From the NCBI GenBank assembly GCA_963082975.1, contig OY720346.1:34995787-35059786 (forward strand): a stretch of 64,000 nucleotides of DNA, in the 5' to 3' direction. The position numbers and the translations under genes were made by a program. Within the stretch, counting starts at the first letter, position 1. The number at the start of each line of letters is the position of its first letter. Source of the stretch: Labia minor (Eukaryota; Arthropoda; Insecta; Dermaptera; Spongiphoridae). This document shows, in pieces, positions 46,970 through 58,471 of the stretch. The notes below the pieces were generated by a model. It had not been told where the DNA came from. It searched no databases and saw nothing but the letters and a program-made list of their open reading frames with translations.

Positions 46970-47811
46970 TGTAAAAATTCTAATTCTAATCAGAACAAAA
47001 TGAAATGAACTCTAATTTATAGCTAGGACCCTCCTGTGTTTACAAAAAAAATCCCCAGGGGGCGAGCATGCGCATGCGAAGAAATGAGCTAAAGCGCACA
47101 AACAGCGAGAACTTATTTACACACCTATTATATATTTTCCATATTTGTATTTGTATTAGCCAAAGAGATAGAAAGAGAGAAAAACAAAATATAATAGGAG
47201 ATTTTCACAAATCCTTAAATATAATCCATCTAATAAGTATACGTAATAAATAATCTTCAAGTCTTTTTGTTAATATTGAAATGATAATCTCTTAGGCTGT
47301 TAGATATTCTTATCTAGTATTTATTAAAAATGAAATATATATAGTAGAGAAAATACAAGTGTCTAAGATGATATTCTTAAGATTATAATATTAAATACTT
47401 ATATTAATTGACTTTTTATGTTTAAAAATTTAACCCACTCTCATTTGATCATTAAATAAATAGTAAAGTTTTTTTTTATAATGAATTAATTTTTGATGAT
47501 ATATAGTTCATATATATAGATATAAACGAACATTTCAATGGGATAGAATTAATGAGCCAAGTTGGAATATTTCGAGAATATAACAAACACCCTGTATAAG
47601 TTGACTCGGACGTTGTATAGAGGAGGAAGGGGGAGGGGAAATGATCTCTGATGGGTCAGGTGGGATGAGATAAAAGAGATGGTGAGGGCAGAGAGGAAGA
47701 GAACCAACGGGGGAGGGGTATGAGAAGGATCACCATCTGCCTGCAGCTGCCCCATCCATCGTTAAGCTATGCAGCAAACGAGAACCGGTTCTCATCTCAA
47801 ATGGAGTCAGA

Positions 47812-47850
<39 letters not shown>

Positions 47851-48040
47851 TTCCTCGATGAACACTGTTTACAGAGATAAACGAAAAGACACTCACTATT
47901 CAATTAGTTCAATTTAATAAAATGTAACAATATGATGGAGCCAGCCCATAGTTGGAAGAATGTGACTGATAAATATATATATTCACAATAACATTTCGAT
48001 TAATTACAATAAAAACTATTTTATCTATCTTTATACTTTA
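46970..48040. other. Intergenic or intronic DNA with a richer block
   Basis: The block at 47570-47850 is GC-richer than its surroundings and holds a perfect GAGAACCGGTTCTC palindrome (47780-47793) and a CT microsatellite (47814-47847). No coding pattern is convincing. Confidence 0.5.
47780..47793. promoter_or_regulatory. Palindrome matching a Grainyhead-type site
   Basis: GAGAACCGGTTCTC is perfectly palindromic and contains AACCGGTT, the consensus of Grainyhead/CP2 factors. It is a motif match only, in a locally GC-richer block. Confidence 0.3.
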
Positions 48041-48043
48041 AGG

Positions 48044-48379
48044 CAGTGATTCTCAATCATTTTTTTTTTTACCGTGGCAGACTTTTAACGGTTTAAAAAT
48101 TTGGCGGCACACAAAGAAAAAGATAAGTGTAAAAGTTATTTTATTTACTTATTTACCATGTTGAAAAAAAATTGAAAAAAAAAGTCGAAAATGTTTAAGA
48201 GCCTGGCCGCAAAAACATTTTACCTTTTTTTCACACCAAATTTCACATGTGGAGATTTTTTTTTTTAGAACCATATTGAAAAAATTAAAAAACAAGTCGG
48301 AAATGTTTAAGAGCTTCTTCATATTTGTAAAATTTGGCGGCTCATTTTGATAATCTCGCGGCACAGTGGTTGAGAATCA
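48044..48379. mobile_element. hAT MITE remnant with captured HINE segment
   Basis: The left end CAGTGATTCTCAATCA and the right GGTTGAGAATCA are inverted, but the right terminus is decayed and no target duplication was found. It has two copies of the GAAAATGTTTAAGAGC module. At 48231-48256 a piece of HINE interior (TCACACCAAATTTCACATGTGGAGA) sits between T-runs. Confidence 0.6.
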
Positions 48380-49623
48380 AACTTATATCAAAATTAATAT
48401 ATTCTCAATAGGAGAGGAAGGGGTATTTAGAAAGAGAAATGAATATTAAATATATATAGTATATTTTTTTTTTGAATAGATCAAAAATCAACAAATAATT
48501 TTAGTATAAATCCAAAAAATTTTAAAAGTGAAATCAACATATAAATCTTTTGAGATTTTTTTAAAATAAATTTTGCTAATTTTCTTAAAAATTATACACA
48601 ATTTTATAATTTATATATAAATATATATAAATTTATAAATATCTTTGAGATATATATATATATATATATAAATCTTTTGTGAAGTGAGTATTACAACTCC
48701 TAATAAATTAAGTAAATTAAAGTAAGTTCATTAAGTTAGAATGTAATTTATGTATATTAAATATTTCATATATATACGGGTGCTTTTATTATAAGGTAGA
48801 GTAGGGTTTAAAAATACACAGTTTCACCCTCATGTTCGTTACGTTATATTTTCCATTTGAAATAATCTTACGAGAATGATACTATAAATTCAAAATACAT
48901 ATACACATATATTTATGATAAACAATCATCAATGAGTATACACCCATATTCTTATCTTAATTACATTCTAGTCGTAAAAGCGAAATAATAAAATAAATAT
49001 TGATATAATAATATTAGTAAAGGCATAACTCTACTCTTCATTTCATTTTATATTTTTTCTACCCACTCCGATTGTATATTTCTTTCCCTTTTCAATCATT
49101 CTTATCTCATTTACTAACTCGTTACTGTTATTACTGCTACAATACTTTACCCTAAAATGCTTTTTCTGTTTTTAAAACCAACTAGTAAACATATATATAT
49201 ATATATATACTAGTAATATTATATAACGTATATAAATAATATTATTTTATGATCTTAACTTAACGTATACGTACGTTTAGATTAATATTTATTATAATAC
49301 ATAAAATATACGTATATAAATGATATAACACATAAAATATTATGTTTCTCAAACTGTATATTTAGTACGAATAAAAATTCGTTGATGTTTTGTTGTATAG
49401 CTTATACATGGGGTATTATAAGTGAAAATAGTAAATATAATACTTAATATATATATAATAGATTTTTTATTTATTCTAAGTAAGTTTAATTATGTTAACA
49501 AGATTATAATTTAAAATAAAAATAATAAATTATGTGAAATTTTCCCTAATGAAATGATAATTTTAGAAAAATGTTGAGTCAGTTTTCTAATTTTGGCTTC
49601 AAAAAAAATTTAGCTCCCATTTT
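48380..49623. other. AT-rich DNA, nothing seen
   Basis: AT runs near 48650-48670 and 49188-49211 only. Confidence 0.5.
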
Positions 49624-49984
49624 TACCGACCGACGATAGTAAGGGAGGTATTGTTTTCACACCAAATTTCACATGTGGAGATTTTTACATATCACCACGA
49701 ATCATGCACTTTGTATTGGTTTTATCCTCGAGAAAAATCATTTTTATTAGTTTTTTTTCTTAATTTAAAATTATATGACGTCATCAAGCCATTCATGACG
49801 TCACATCCTGGTCTTACATATATATTATAAATAAAATAAAATTAAAAATATTTATGTTATATTCATATCTGTTTTTTATTACATTAATAGATATATTAAA
49901 ATTATTTGAAATTGTTTCTGTAGCTGGAAATTAATTTATTTCAAACCGTCGGTCGGTTCGGACCTGGCTCAGGTCAACTTATTT
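49624..49984 (+). mobile_element. HINE copy 5, internally contracted
   Basis: It is 361 bp against ~630 in full copies. Sequence passes from the first interior module directly into the second at the shared ACATATC / CCACGAATCATGCA words, losing the microsatellite and the central part. TGACGTCA sites remain at 49776-49783 and 49796-49803. Confidence 0.75.
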
Positions 49985-52511
49985 AGTATGCTTTTGTCCT
50001 CTAATTGATAATAGAGGCTCTAAATAGTAAATTTTCAGAGGAGATTTATTTATATTGGTCTTTATAACATAATCTAAAGAGAGAATTTATCGTGATGAAC
50101 TTATACTACAATATTTGTATAAATAAAAAATAATTTTCCTTTCTTTTATTTTTTTTTTACAAATGGTTGAATAATTTAGTAAAATAATTTATTTTTATAA
50201 AAATATTTATTTTGGTTTCATTCGTGTTTATTCATTTGCTTTTAAGTTGATCATAAATGGATTCAAAGACAAACAAAAGATGCCAGCAAAATGATCAAAT
50301 AAGTAACGATAAAGATTTTTAATAAGTTCGTCTCTTTGCTTACTTGCTTTTGATTAATTTTGAAGCCCGTTTGATCAAGGTAAAGATCTAATTATACTGG
50401 TATATTCACTTCTCGGATGGATGGAGGAAACGATTGAGAAAAAAGGGGAGGGGAAAGATAAAGTATTCTCTTCACTGTTCCATACGATGAACAAATAATG
50501 CAATTGAGTTTCGTTACAAGACCGTATAATTTAATATTCAAAGAGATATCTCTCGGGACTTCTTTATTCTTTTTTTTTTCTTTCTATTCTTCCTTTAACA
50601 CATCTTTGGATCCATACTTGCATAAGTCATCTTATATTTACGAGTAAATATTGACATATTATTTATAGATAACTTAATTAGTCTACACATCCGAAAAATT
50701 TAGATAAAAATCAAACAAATATTGTTGAAAAAATACAATTTTTTTTTTCAAAACAACGTTTCTATCCTTATTTTTAAAATGCTAATTTTTCAAACACAAT
50801 AAAATAAATAAGGCATAAATAAATTATTATTAATCCTTTTTTTTTATCGACTTATATTTCATTTTAAATAAAAACTTGTTACACTTGTTCGACCATTCTA
50901 TCATTTCTCTTTCTCACCATCAATTAAAAAAAAAATAAAAAATAAATAAATAAACTAATAATGAACAAGAAAAGTTGTTCAATAAATAGTAACAGAGAGA
51001 TAGAGAGAGAAAAGAGAAGGGGGAGGAATGGAGTGAAAAATAATTGGAAATGATTGATTGATTGTAGAATCATATAGAATTACATATATATTAAATAATA
51101 TAGAAAATAGAATAAGCAATATTTAATAAAACAGAAATAATCTTTTGAAAATTTAGTGTAAGGAAATACAATTTTAAATATAACTTCATTTTCGGGTGGT
51201 CCAGAAGTGGATCCTTCTTCCCCTTCCCCAGTCAGTAGTGAAGGTTGCTAAAAGGTATTTGAGCAGGTATCCATTTTTTTCTAATATTATAAAATATTTT
51301 TGACCGCGAGGTTATAGTGATCGGTCCGCCGACTCGAGTTCGAGGGTTCAAACCTCGCCGAGTGCATCAATATATAAATATATTATTAAATAAAAATAAA
51401 AAATAAAAAAAATAATAAACAAATCTGAGAAAGCTGGCTAAATGGAGATATATTCCGAAAAAAGCCAAATAAAAAAAATAAAAATAAAAATAAAATAAAA
51501 TATTTTAAAGATTCTTTTAAAAATAATATAAATTTAAAAACTTACCAAATTACTGTATTAAGTAATTAAAAAGAATTGATTTTTATTCTCTTACCTGAAA
51601 CAAACAAAGAAAAAAAATGTTGATTAGTATTTCATTTAATTAATTATATAATTATTTATATAAAAAACTTTCAAAACAATAATCGAAGTATCCAATAAAC
51701 CATTTTTAAAAATTTAATTTTATAAATTTAAAAAATTCAATATGTCATTGAAAAAATTGAAATTGGTGTTTTTTTTTATCTCTTTTATGAATTTTTCCTA
51801 TATTATATAAAATTTCAAACAATTTTATGTTATACATTTTAAGTAAGAATTTATCGTTAATATTAATCATTGAACACATGTTTAAAGGTATCAATAAAAC
51901 ACCCAATTTAATTATTATATAAATAATGTTGTTGTTGTTGTTGTTTTGTTGTACCTGTTCCAAAAAGATTCAATGGCTGCAAGGCATTTAGGTCAGCCAA
52001 TCTATCTCTCTCTCCCTTTTACATAGACATATACTCTCTGTATAAGGTATTCGTTTGAAATGCATATCAGAAACTAGACAATCTTCTTTTTTCGATGTTT
52101 TGGTCTCCTTTGGCCTTGAATTAACTCTTTTCACAGACAATATATATATATTATTAAGTTTTTTTAGAGGATTTGAAATGGTTCATCAATTTCATTCAAA
52201 AAAAAAATCTTGAATTACACAACAAAGGTTTGAAATCTAAGTTCATTTATGTGAACTAGATTATTAGAACTAGTCATTTATTGTCACAAATGTTGTGATG
52301 ACATTTATATCCTTTCTAAGAAGGGAACAAAAAGGTAAAAGAGATATATGGGATTTAAATTTGTTCCACTATCTTTCCCCTTTTGGCGTAATAACTAAAT
52401 ATAATAGAAAAACTGAATTTTAATTTAATATTATAATATTTTTTAAATATATTATATACTAAAAAGAAAATAATAAGAGAATAATAAATACAAGCTTAAA
52501 TAAAGAGTAAA
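49985..52511. other. AT-rich DNA with one SINE-like block
   Basis: Apart from 51302-51369 (listed) and a GTT microsatellite (51928-51950), nothing was recognised. The open stretch at 51745-51963 on the minus strand is low complexity. Confidence 0.5.
51302..51369 (+). repeat. SINE-like tRNA-derived block
   Basis: An A-box-like TAGTGATCGG and a B-box GGTTCAAACCT inside a perfect CGAGG/CCTCG stem are followed by CGCCGAGTGCATC and an A-rich tail. There is no acceptor stem pairing, so it is not a working tRNA. It shares its tail with 33966-34030. Confidence 0.55.
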
Positions 52512-52519
52512 CTCTATAC

Positions 52520-54837
52520 CAGTGTTTCTCAAACTTTTTGGTCCGCGACCCCCTCTTACACTTAAAAATTTCAAAGGACCCCCGAAGAATTGGTATGTGT
52601 AGAAAACATCTCAGAGGGAGGAAGAAGGGGTGAAAATCATTTACATTCAGAAGGAAAATTAATATATTCGTGTTCTCACCTTGCAAGGACATATTCAATT
52701 CATTTAGTTTCTCGAATATGTCTGACAAATAACATAATTTGCAAACCCAAATTTCATTGTGGAAGAGATTTAAAAAATCGGACTTTGTTTCTGATAAAAA
52801 TATCATTACTTCATCTTTCAACCCTATTAGTCGTTTTAAGGCTCGCCCCTTTGACAACCACCTTACTTCTGTGTGTAGTAAAAGCTGTTCATAATCTGCT
52901 CCCATATCCTTACATAAATTTGCAAATAAACGACTATTAAGTGCACGGCATTTTATGAAATTTATAATACGTATGGCATCATTTAATACCACATTAAGAT
53001 CTGGTGATAATTTTTTAGCTACTAACGCTTCTCGATGAATGATACAATGGGTAAACATGATATGCCCATTTGTAATAGATTTAACTTTTGTTAGAAATCC
53101 GGCGCGGTGTCCCTTCATCGCTACTGCGCCGTCAGAACATACACCAATACAGTTATTCCAGTCCAATCCTTCTTCTTTGAAAAATTCATTAACTTGTAAA
53201 AATATGTCTTCGCCTGTTGTATAACTTTTCATTGGCCGACAAAACAGTAAATCTTCATGTATATTGAAGGCATGGCTGTCGAACGTAAACTAATAATTGA
53301 GCCAAATTTGTAATATCTGTCGATTCATCCAGCTGAATTGCAAATTTCGGACTTTCCTTAATTCTTTGTATAAGTTGCTGAAATTGATCACAACTAATAT
53401 CTGAAATCCTTCTAGCAACTGTATCATTGGAGAGAGGAATTTTCCGCAATTCATCTGCATATATTTTTCCATGAATAGTTTCTGTAATTTGTACTGCAGT
53501 AGGTAAAACAAGTTCTTCTCCAACTGTATATGGTTTTTTAGCTATTGCTATTAGATATGATGCTTGGTACGACGCTAAAAGGTATTTTTCCTGAGTAAAG
53601 GCATAATTTTCTAACAAACATTTGCTTTGATTTGATACCTTCAATAAATTTTGAAAATATTCTACAGGTTTTGTTGAATAAGCAGCATGTTTGATGATGA
53701 AATGCCTTAGTAATTTTGAAGGTTTCATGCTTTCAGCCGCCAAAGTATCATTACATAATAAACATAATGGTAGTTGTTCGTCATGTGTACCAGCAGTAAA
53801 TGTAAATCCGTATTGTAAATATGATTCATTATACTTTCTCTTTTTCTTAAAAGCTAGTTCCGATTTTGGATCCATTTCTGTTTTTTTACTGCTTCCAGCT
53901 TCGGCAAGATCATTTGCATCTTCACTCGTAGCTTTCCTTTTCAACCATTTATCCATATTTATGGAATAATATTCTAAAATAAATTTAAATGGTATAAAAA
54001 TCAATTTAAATATTATTAAATGAAGTTTTTTTGTGTGGAACTATGTACCAGTTTTGGCATAACAACTTTAATTTTGAAAGGTCAATTAGAATAGCTACCT
54101 AAGCTTGCCCGCCCATTATTAATTTTATTCAAGACGTTATTACGGGTATTTTAGCGTAGGTTGTTCATTATTAACACTTATATTACCAAGTTATTCACCG
54201 CATAATAAAAGTAAATTAATAAATACAAAAACAAATACTTACCTTTATTTTCATATATAACAGTATATAAAACACACAAAAATAGTTAATGAGCACTTTT
54301 AGTTTGAATTACAATATTTTGAAATCGACGTGCATACAGACGTAGCCCGGCTAACGAACTTAGCGAACACGGTTCCAAATCAGTGATGCCAGAAATGAAA
54401 AAGATATGAAGGGGGGAGATGCGGGGGAACCCTACTGCGTCGACTCGGATCTTTCTAGGAAACAACGCATTCTTATTGGTTGTTGCAAAGAGCCGAGTCG
54501 ACGCATAAGAGTCTCTTTTACATCCCCTACCTACATATCTTTTTTCTTTCTGGTAAGACTGTTCCAAATGAGAACATTATTCTATCATAGATTAGGCGGA
54601 GAGGAGAAGCTCGGGGGATTCCCCAATATCGCACAAATTTTTGAATATTATATTCAGGCACGTATTAAAATATTTTTATTATTTTTTTATATTTATAATA
54701 ACAATTTATTTTTTAACAATTTTTAAATTAATAAAATTTTTGAAACAAAAATTAATTTGTCATCAGTTTTTTTGCGACCCCCCAAATATTTTTCGCGGCC
54801 CCCTCAGGGGTCGCGACCCCCACTTTGAGAATCACTG
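52520..54837 (-). mobile_element. Buster/SCAND3-like hAT element, internally truncated
   Basis: The 2318-bp element has ends CAGTGTTTCTCAAACTTTTT and ...CTTTGAGAATCACTG and the perfect 8-bp duplication CTCTATAC at 52512-52519 and 54838-54845, which fits the hAT nTnnnnAn target pattern. A 13-bp inverted repeat (54436-54448 against 54493-54505, TGCGTCGACTCGG) lies in its 5' region. Confidence 0.93.
52655..53956 (-). pseudogene. hAT transposase pseudogene (ZBED5/SCAND3-like), frameshifted and lacking its C-terminus
   Basis: It starts MDKWLKRKATSEDANDLAEA. A BED-type finger follows (CLLCN and HFIIKHAAY), then the first catalytic region LDESTDITN. A one-base frameshift near 53280 breaks the frame; it resumes with YTTGEDIFLQVN, GVCSDGAVAMKGHR, the HCIIHREAL signature and LHTEVRWLSKG. 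Homology ends near NMSLQGEN, so the dimerisation domain and the catalytic Glu are deleted. The copy is inactive. Relatives of this family include the domesticated vertebrate ZBED5, FAM200 and SCAND3 proteins, but nothing suggests domestication here. Confidence 0.88.
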
Positions 54838-54849
54838 CTCTATACTATA

Positions 54850-55326
54850 CTACATGGGCTGAAAAGTCCCGGGATTTTTCAATAGGTGACGCCACTAGAA
54901 AATGAACATGACTCATTTCAAGAGGCACATCTGTCACTAGTTTATGTATGAAGTATCATGACATTTCGTCCATTCGTTTACAAGCTACAGTCGTTTGAGT
55001 GACGCTACTTTCGCCTTCACAAGAAAAATGGAAAAAACAGGAATATCGCGTCATGATTAAACATTGTTCTCGAAGGAGCAGATGTGGGATAACATTCCTG
55101 AAACCACTGCAATGATTGTTCACAAGTTTTTCCCATTAAAAAACAATGTTTAATCAAGACGCAATATTCCTGTTTTTCCATTTTTCTTATGAAGGCGAAC
55201 GAATGGATGAAATGCCATGATACTTCATATATAAACTAGTGACAGATGAGCCTCTCGAAATGAGTCATGTTCATTTTCTAGTGGCGTCACCTATTGAAAA
55301 ATCCCGGGACTTTTCAGCCCATGTAG
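54850..55326. mobile_element. Palindromic foldback derivative of a mariner
   Basis: The 477-bp element has arms 54850-55068 and 55142-55326 that are inverted copies of one mariner 5' end, separated by 73 bp. The terminus CTACATGGGCTGAAAAGTCC is followed inward by untranslated sequence and then the transposase start (ATG at 55028 on plus and 55081 on minus; ATGGAAAAAACAGGAATAT on plus). TA flanks both ends. The right arm lacks ~33 bp present in the left. No catalytic domain remains. Confidence 0.88.
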
Positions 55327-55328
55327 TA

Positions 55329-55414
55329 CATAATTTTATTATTATTATATATTATAAACGAGGAATCGCATGACCTCTATGAATTTCCAGACATATGTAG
55401 TTAGGGTTATAAAA
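55329..55414. other. Short AT-rich spacer
   Basis: Nothing recognised between the foldback element and the LINE fragment. Confidence 0.5.
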
Positions 55415-55632
55415 TCGAGATAGTCAGAGCACCTGACAAGAATAGGAGATGAAAAACTAAAAATATATTTGTAGGGAGAAAAACCGATTGGGAAAGGTCC
55501 AGTTGGAAGACCAAGGACGCGGTGGGTAGATAATGTAGGAAGTAATGTAAGGGAGATGGGAGAAAGTAGGTTTTGGATGGTTATAGGTTAGGATAGGTAC
55601 ACTTGGAGAAATGTGGTTGTTGATATTTTGAA
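55415..55632 (+). pseudogene. LINE ORF2 3' fragment
   Basis: The frame reads EKPIGKGPVGRPRTRWVDNV, then VREMGE, a stop, and DRYTWRNVVVDILNR. It is the C-terminus of the same kind of LINE as at 37.4 and 57.1 kb. In-frame stops show it is dead. Confidence 0.75.
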
Positions 55633-56640
55633 TAGATTTTTTAAAATAATATTATACAAGAGATAGATAGATAGATATTATAAATATAAAAAATAAGTTT
55701 GTAAGTATAAATATATTGCAATTAAAGTTAGCGAAGAAAAATTTTTTATTAACACACAAAGTCTTAATACACAAAATGTAGAATTCAAAAATGTAGAAAA
55801 ATTTAAATATTTAGATTCTGTAATCACAAATAATTAGTAACATCCTCTTAAGAAATATTTTGTGATTAGAAAAAAAAATGATAATCTTATAACTTTAAAA
55901 GACGTTAAATAAAATAGATAAGAAATTTATGTTTATAAAGTTTCTTTATTTTAAAATTTATAACAACCATCATTCACCAGATGAATGAATGTTATAAAAT
56001 ATACTAAAAAAGTGAAAGAATTTGATACATATCTTATTTTTTTATTTTTTTTTAAAAAAAAGCTTATTCATTTAACTTAGATAAACATAAATCAAAATTT
56101 AAGATAAATCAGACAGCGGTATTCTTATATTTCTCAAATAAGAGTTAAAATAAGGAAGCTGGGTACTGTTTTTTATTCCTTCCTTTTTTTGCTCTCTCCG
56201 TCATCATCTCTCATCTAATTAAGATTTAGATAAAGTTTTCATAACATTTTATATAAAAAAAAAAATGAGTTATATAGTATATTTGAAATGATATGAGATA
56301 GATGTATCGTATAGAAAAATTGAATTGACAGTTTTAATTTAATAAAAAAATAATATAATAATAATTAAAAGTTGAATTACTAGTTTTATGTTGTTTTTGT
56401 TTTTATCTAATAAAAATTCCATACAACTCTAAAGAAGAAAGAGAAATTGATAATTTTTTGTGTGGTTCATTTATATAGGAATATTCTTCCCTTACCCACT
56501 ATAATAAGATTTATGAAAAAATTTTGAGATAAAATTTCTACACATTAAAAATAATTTGAAGAATGGTATCTAAAAAATTTTCTAATATCAGATCAAACTT
56601 TTTGAATCATAATGGTGCATTTTGGTATTTTGTAATTTTT
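55633..56640. other. AT-rich DNA, nothing seen
   Basis: No coding pattern or repeat was recognised. Confidence 0.5.
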
Positions 56641-56648
56641 AATAATTA

Positions 56649-56720
56649 CTAGCTGCTCAGAGCTCCTTCGTCGCTCTTCACATCTAGACGGGGGCTCCGC
56701 CCCCTGTACCCCCGAGTGGT
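56649..56720 (-). repeat. Candidate Helitron 3' terminus
   Basis: On the minus strand, a GGGGGC-gga-GCCCCC hairpin is followed by AGAGC-gacgaagga-GCTCT, six bases and CTAG next to T. A short hairpin shortly before CTRR is the canonical Helitron 3' end. The 5' end was not located. Confidence 0.45.
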
Positions 56721-56883
56721 ACATAGTATTTGGTTGAAAGTAGTAAAAGGTTTTCATCCATTTTGTTTCAAACAATGTATAACATAAAACATTCATTTCT
56801 TATTGTGTGATTATTTAAAATATATTTTAATTTAAATAGTAAATTAATTATATATATTATTATTGAATATGTTATATCTATCT

Positions 56884-57254
56884 ACTCGAAAGTTCTTGGC
56901 AGCTACAACCACATTTCTCCAAGTGTCCCCGGTGACCTCATCTTTCTTTGGCCAATAAATGCTGGCAATAATCTGAATCTACTCTCATCTCCCATGGTCA
57001 TAGACAATGCGTGGCTCAACGGTACTCGAAAGTTCTTGGCAGCTACAACCACATTTCTCCAAGTGTCCTTATCCTGAACCTCTGTTCCATCTCTCGTACG
57101 TCATTCCCTCATCTTTCTTTGGCCCATAAATGCTGGGGAGAATCCTATTCTCAAATACTCTGAATCCACTCTCATCTCCTAAGATCATAGACCATGTCTC
57201 ACACTCATATAATACAACAGACAAAATAATTGTTTTATATATTTTAATTTTCAT
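56884..57254 (-). pseudogene. LINE ORF2 3' fragment with partial tandem duplication
   Basis: The minus strand of 57069-57254 encodes KIYKTIILSVVLYECETWSM, SGFRVFENRILPSIYGPKKD, a standard LINE motif (YKT-I-PVLLYG-ETW and FE-RILR-IYGP). The terminal segment starting CTCGAAAGTTCTTGGCAGCT appears twice, at 56884 and 57024, about 140 bp apart, the first copy being shorter inside. Confidence 0.8.
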
Positions 57255-58234
57255 TCCCTTTTATAATAATTTTGATGAGATAAGCCTCTTTACTGCATGA
57301 TAACAGGCGTTTCCCGATTGCAACTTCTTTGATTAGGAATTTCTTTTTTGTTTGTTTCTATGACAGCAAAAAAGTAAACAAATTACATACATACATACAT
57401 ACAAACACTCTCCTTTATATATATAGATAAAGATTTTAGTAAAAATGTGTAAATAGTCCGATTGTTATCTTTCTCTCTCTCTCTATATATATATGGAACA
57501 CCAACAACAATTTATACAATTTATTATTATAAACTTTAAAAATTTTACAATTTTTTAATTATTTATTACAATTGTTTCTAAAAATGACCCATCAATAATT
57601 TGTTTCCTAAAATGGTACAAATTAATTAAAATAACTTGATTTTTATTTCAAGATGAAAAATATATTCAAATTTACTTTGATCCTAAATTATATACATATA
57701 TATGTTGTTATAATTAGATGGGTTGAGTTTTATATTTTTATAGACTGTTTTGACCACACGCACAAGGATTACTACAGATAATAATATAAATTCTGAAATT
57801 ATATTGACATCTGTACTTGCCTATATTTTAGAAAGGAGGTTATATTTTTTCTTTTTATTTATAATAATAAAATATAATTTATATTATTTATAATTTAATC
57901 TAAAAAACATTTTAATTAATATAATATAATTTATTTAATATTATTAGATAAAATTTATTCAACGATTTATTTGAAATGCCTTCCTTTATAATTATTCATA
58001 TGTATTATATGTTGCTAACTTAATGAATATTCTTTTTTAGGTGGGGGAATAATAAATATATTTCGTAATTTTATTCTAAAATATTATTAAAACAAATATT
58101 TTTAATTTTATTTTGAAATTAAATAAAAAATTTTAAAATATTTTAAATATAAAAAAATATTAATACAATATCAATTAAAAAAGAATGGTGGAGAAGGGGG
58201 CAAATTTCAATATGAATGACATTTAAATTTACTA
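57255..58234. other. AT-rich DNA, nothing seen
   Basis: A CATA run near 57387-57402 and a CT run at about 57471-57484. No coding pattern. Confidence 0.5.
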
Positions 58235-58425
58235 TTTTAAATTAAGAAAAAACTAATAAAGTTGATTTTTCTCGAGGATGAAACCAATACAGATCGATTT
58301 TTCATTATAAATAAAGTATCAATTTCAAAAAAATCCCTAGAGCGGTTTAATATCTCAAATTATACAAAGAAAGATATGTATATACAATTTTTACTAGTAT
58401 AATAATATAAGATAATATATATCAA
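58235..58425 (-). repeat. Family C (HINE-related) fragment
   Basis: It contains TTTTCTCGAGGATGAAACCA, CCCTAGAGCGGTTTAA and a 5' end at CTAGTATAATAATATAAGAT. It matches 25.9-26.08 kb in part. The TGACGTCA module is missing. Confidence 0.5.
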
Positions 58426-58471
58426 AGATTAATTTTACTCTGGCTGACTTATTAATGAAGAAGCAGATACC

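Noticed and set aside
51302..51369. Functional tRNA gene
   Set aside because: The T-arm is good but there is no 7-bp acceptor pairing and the anticodon arm does not form. Listed as SINE-like.
51590..51610. Splice-site-like TTTCAG/GTAAGAG on the minus strand as an fz exon edge
   Set aside because: Neither adjoining side contains Frizzled-like codons; chance match in AT-rich DNA.
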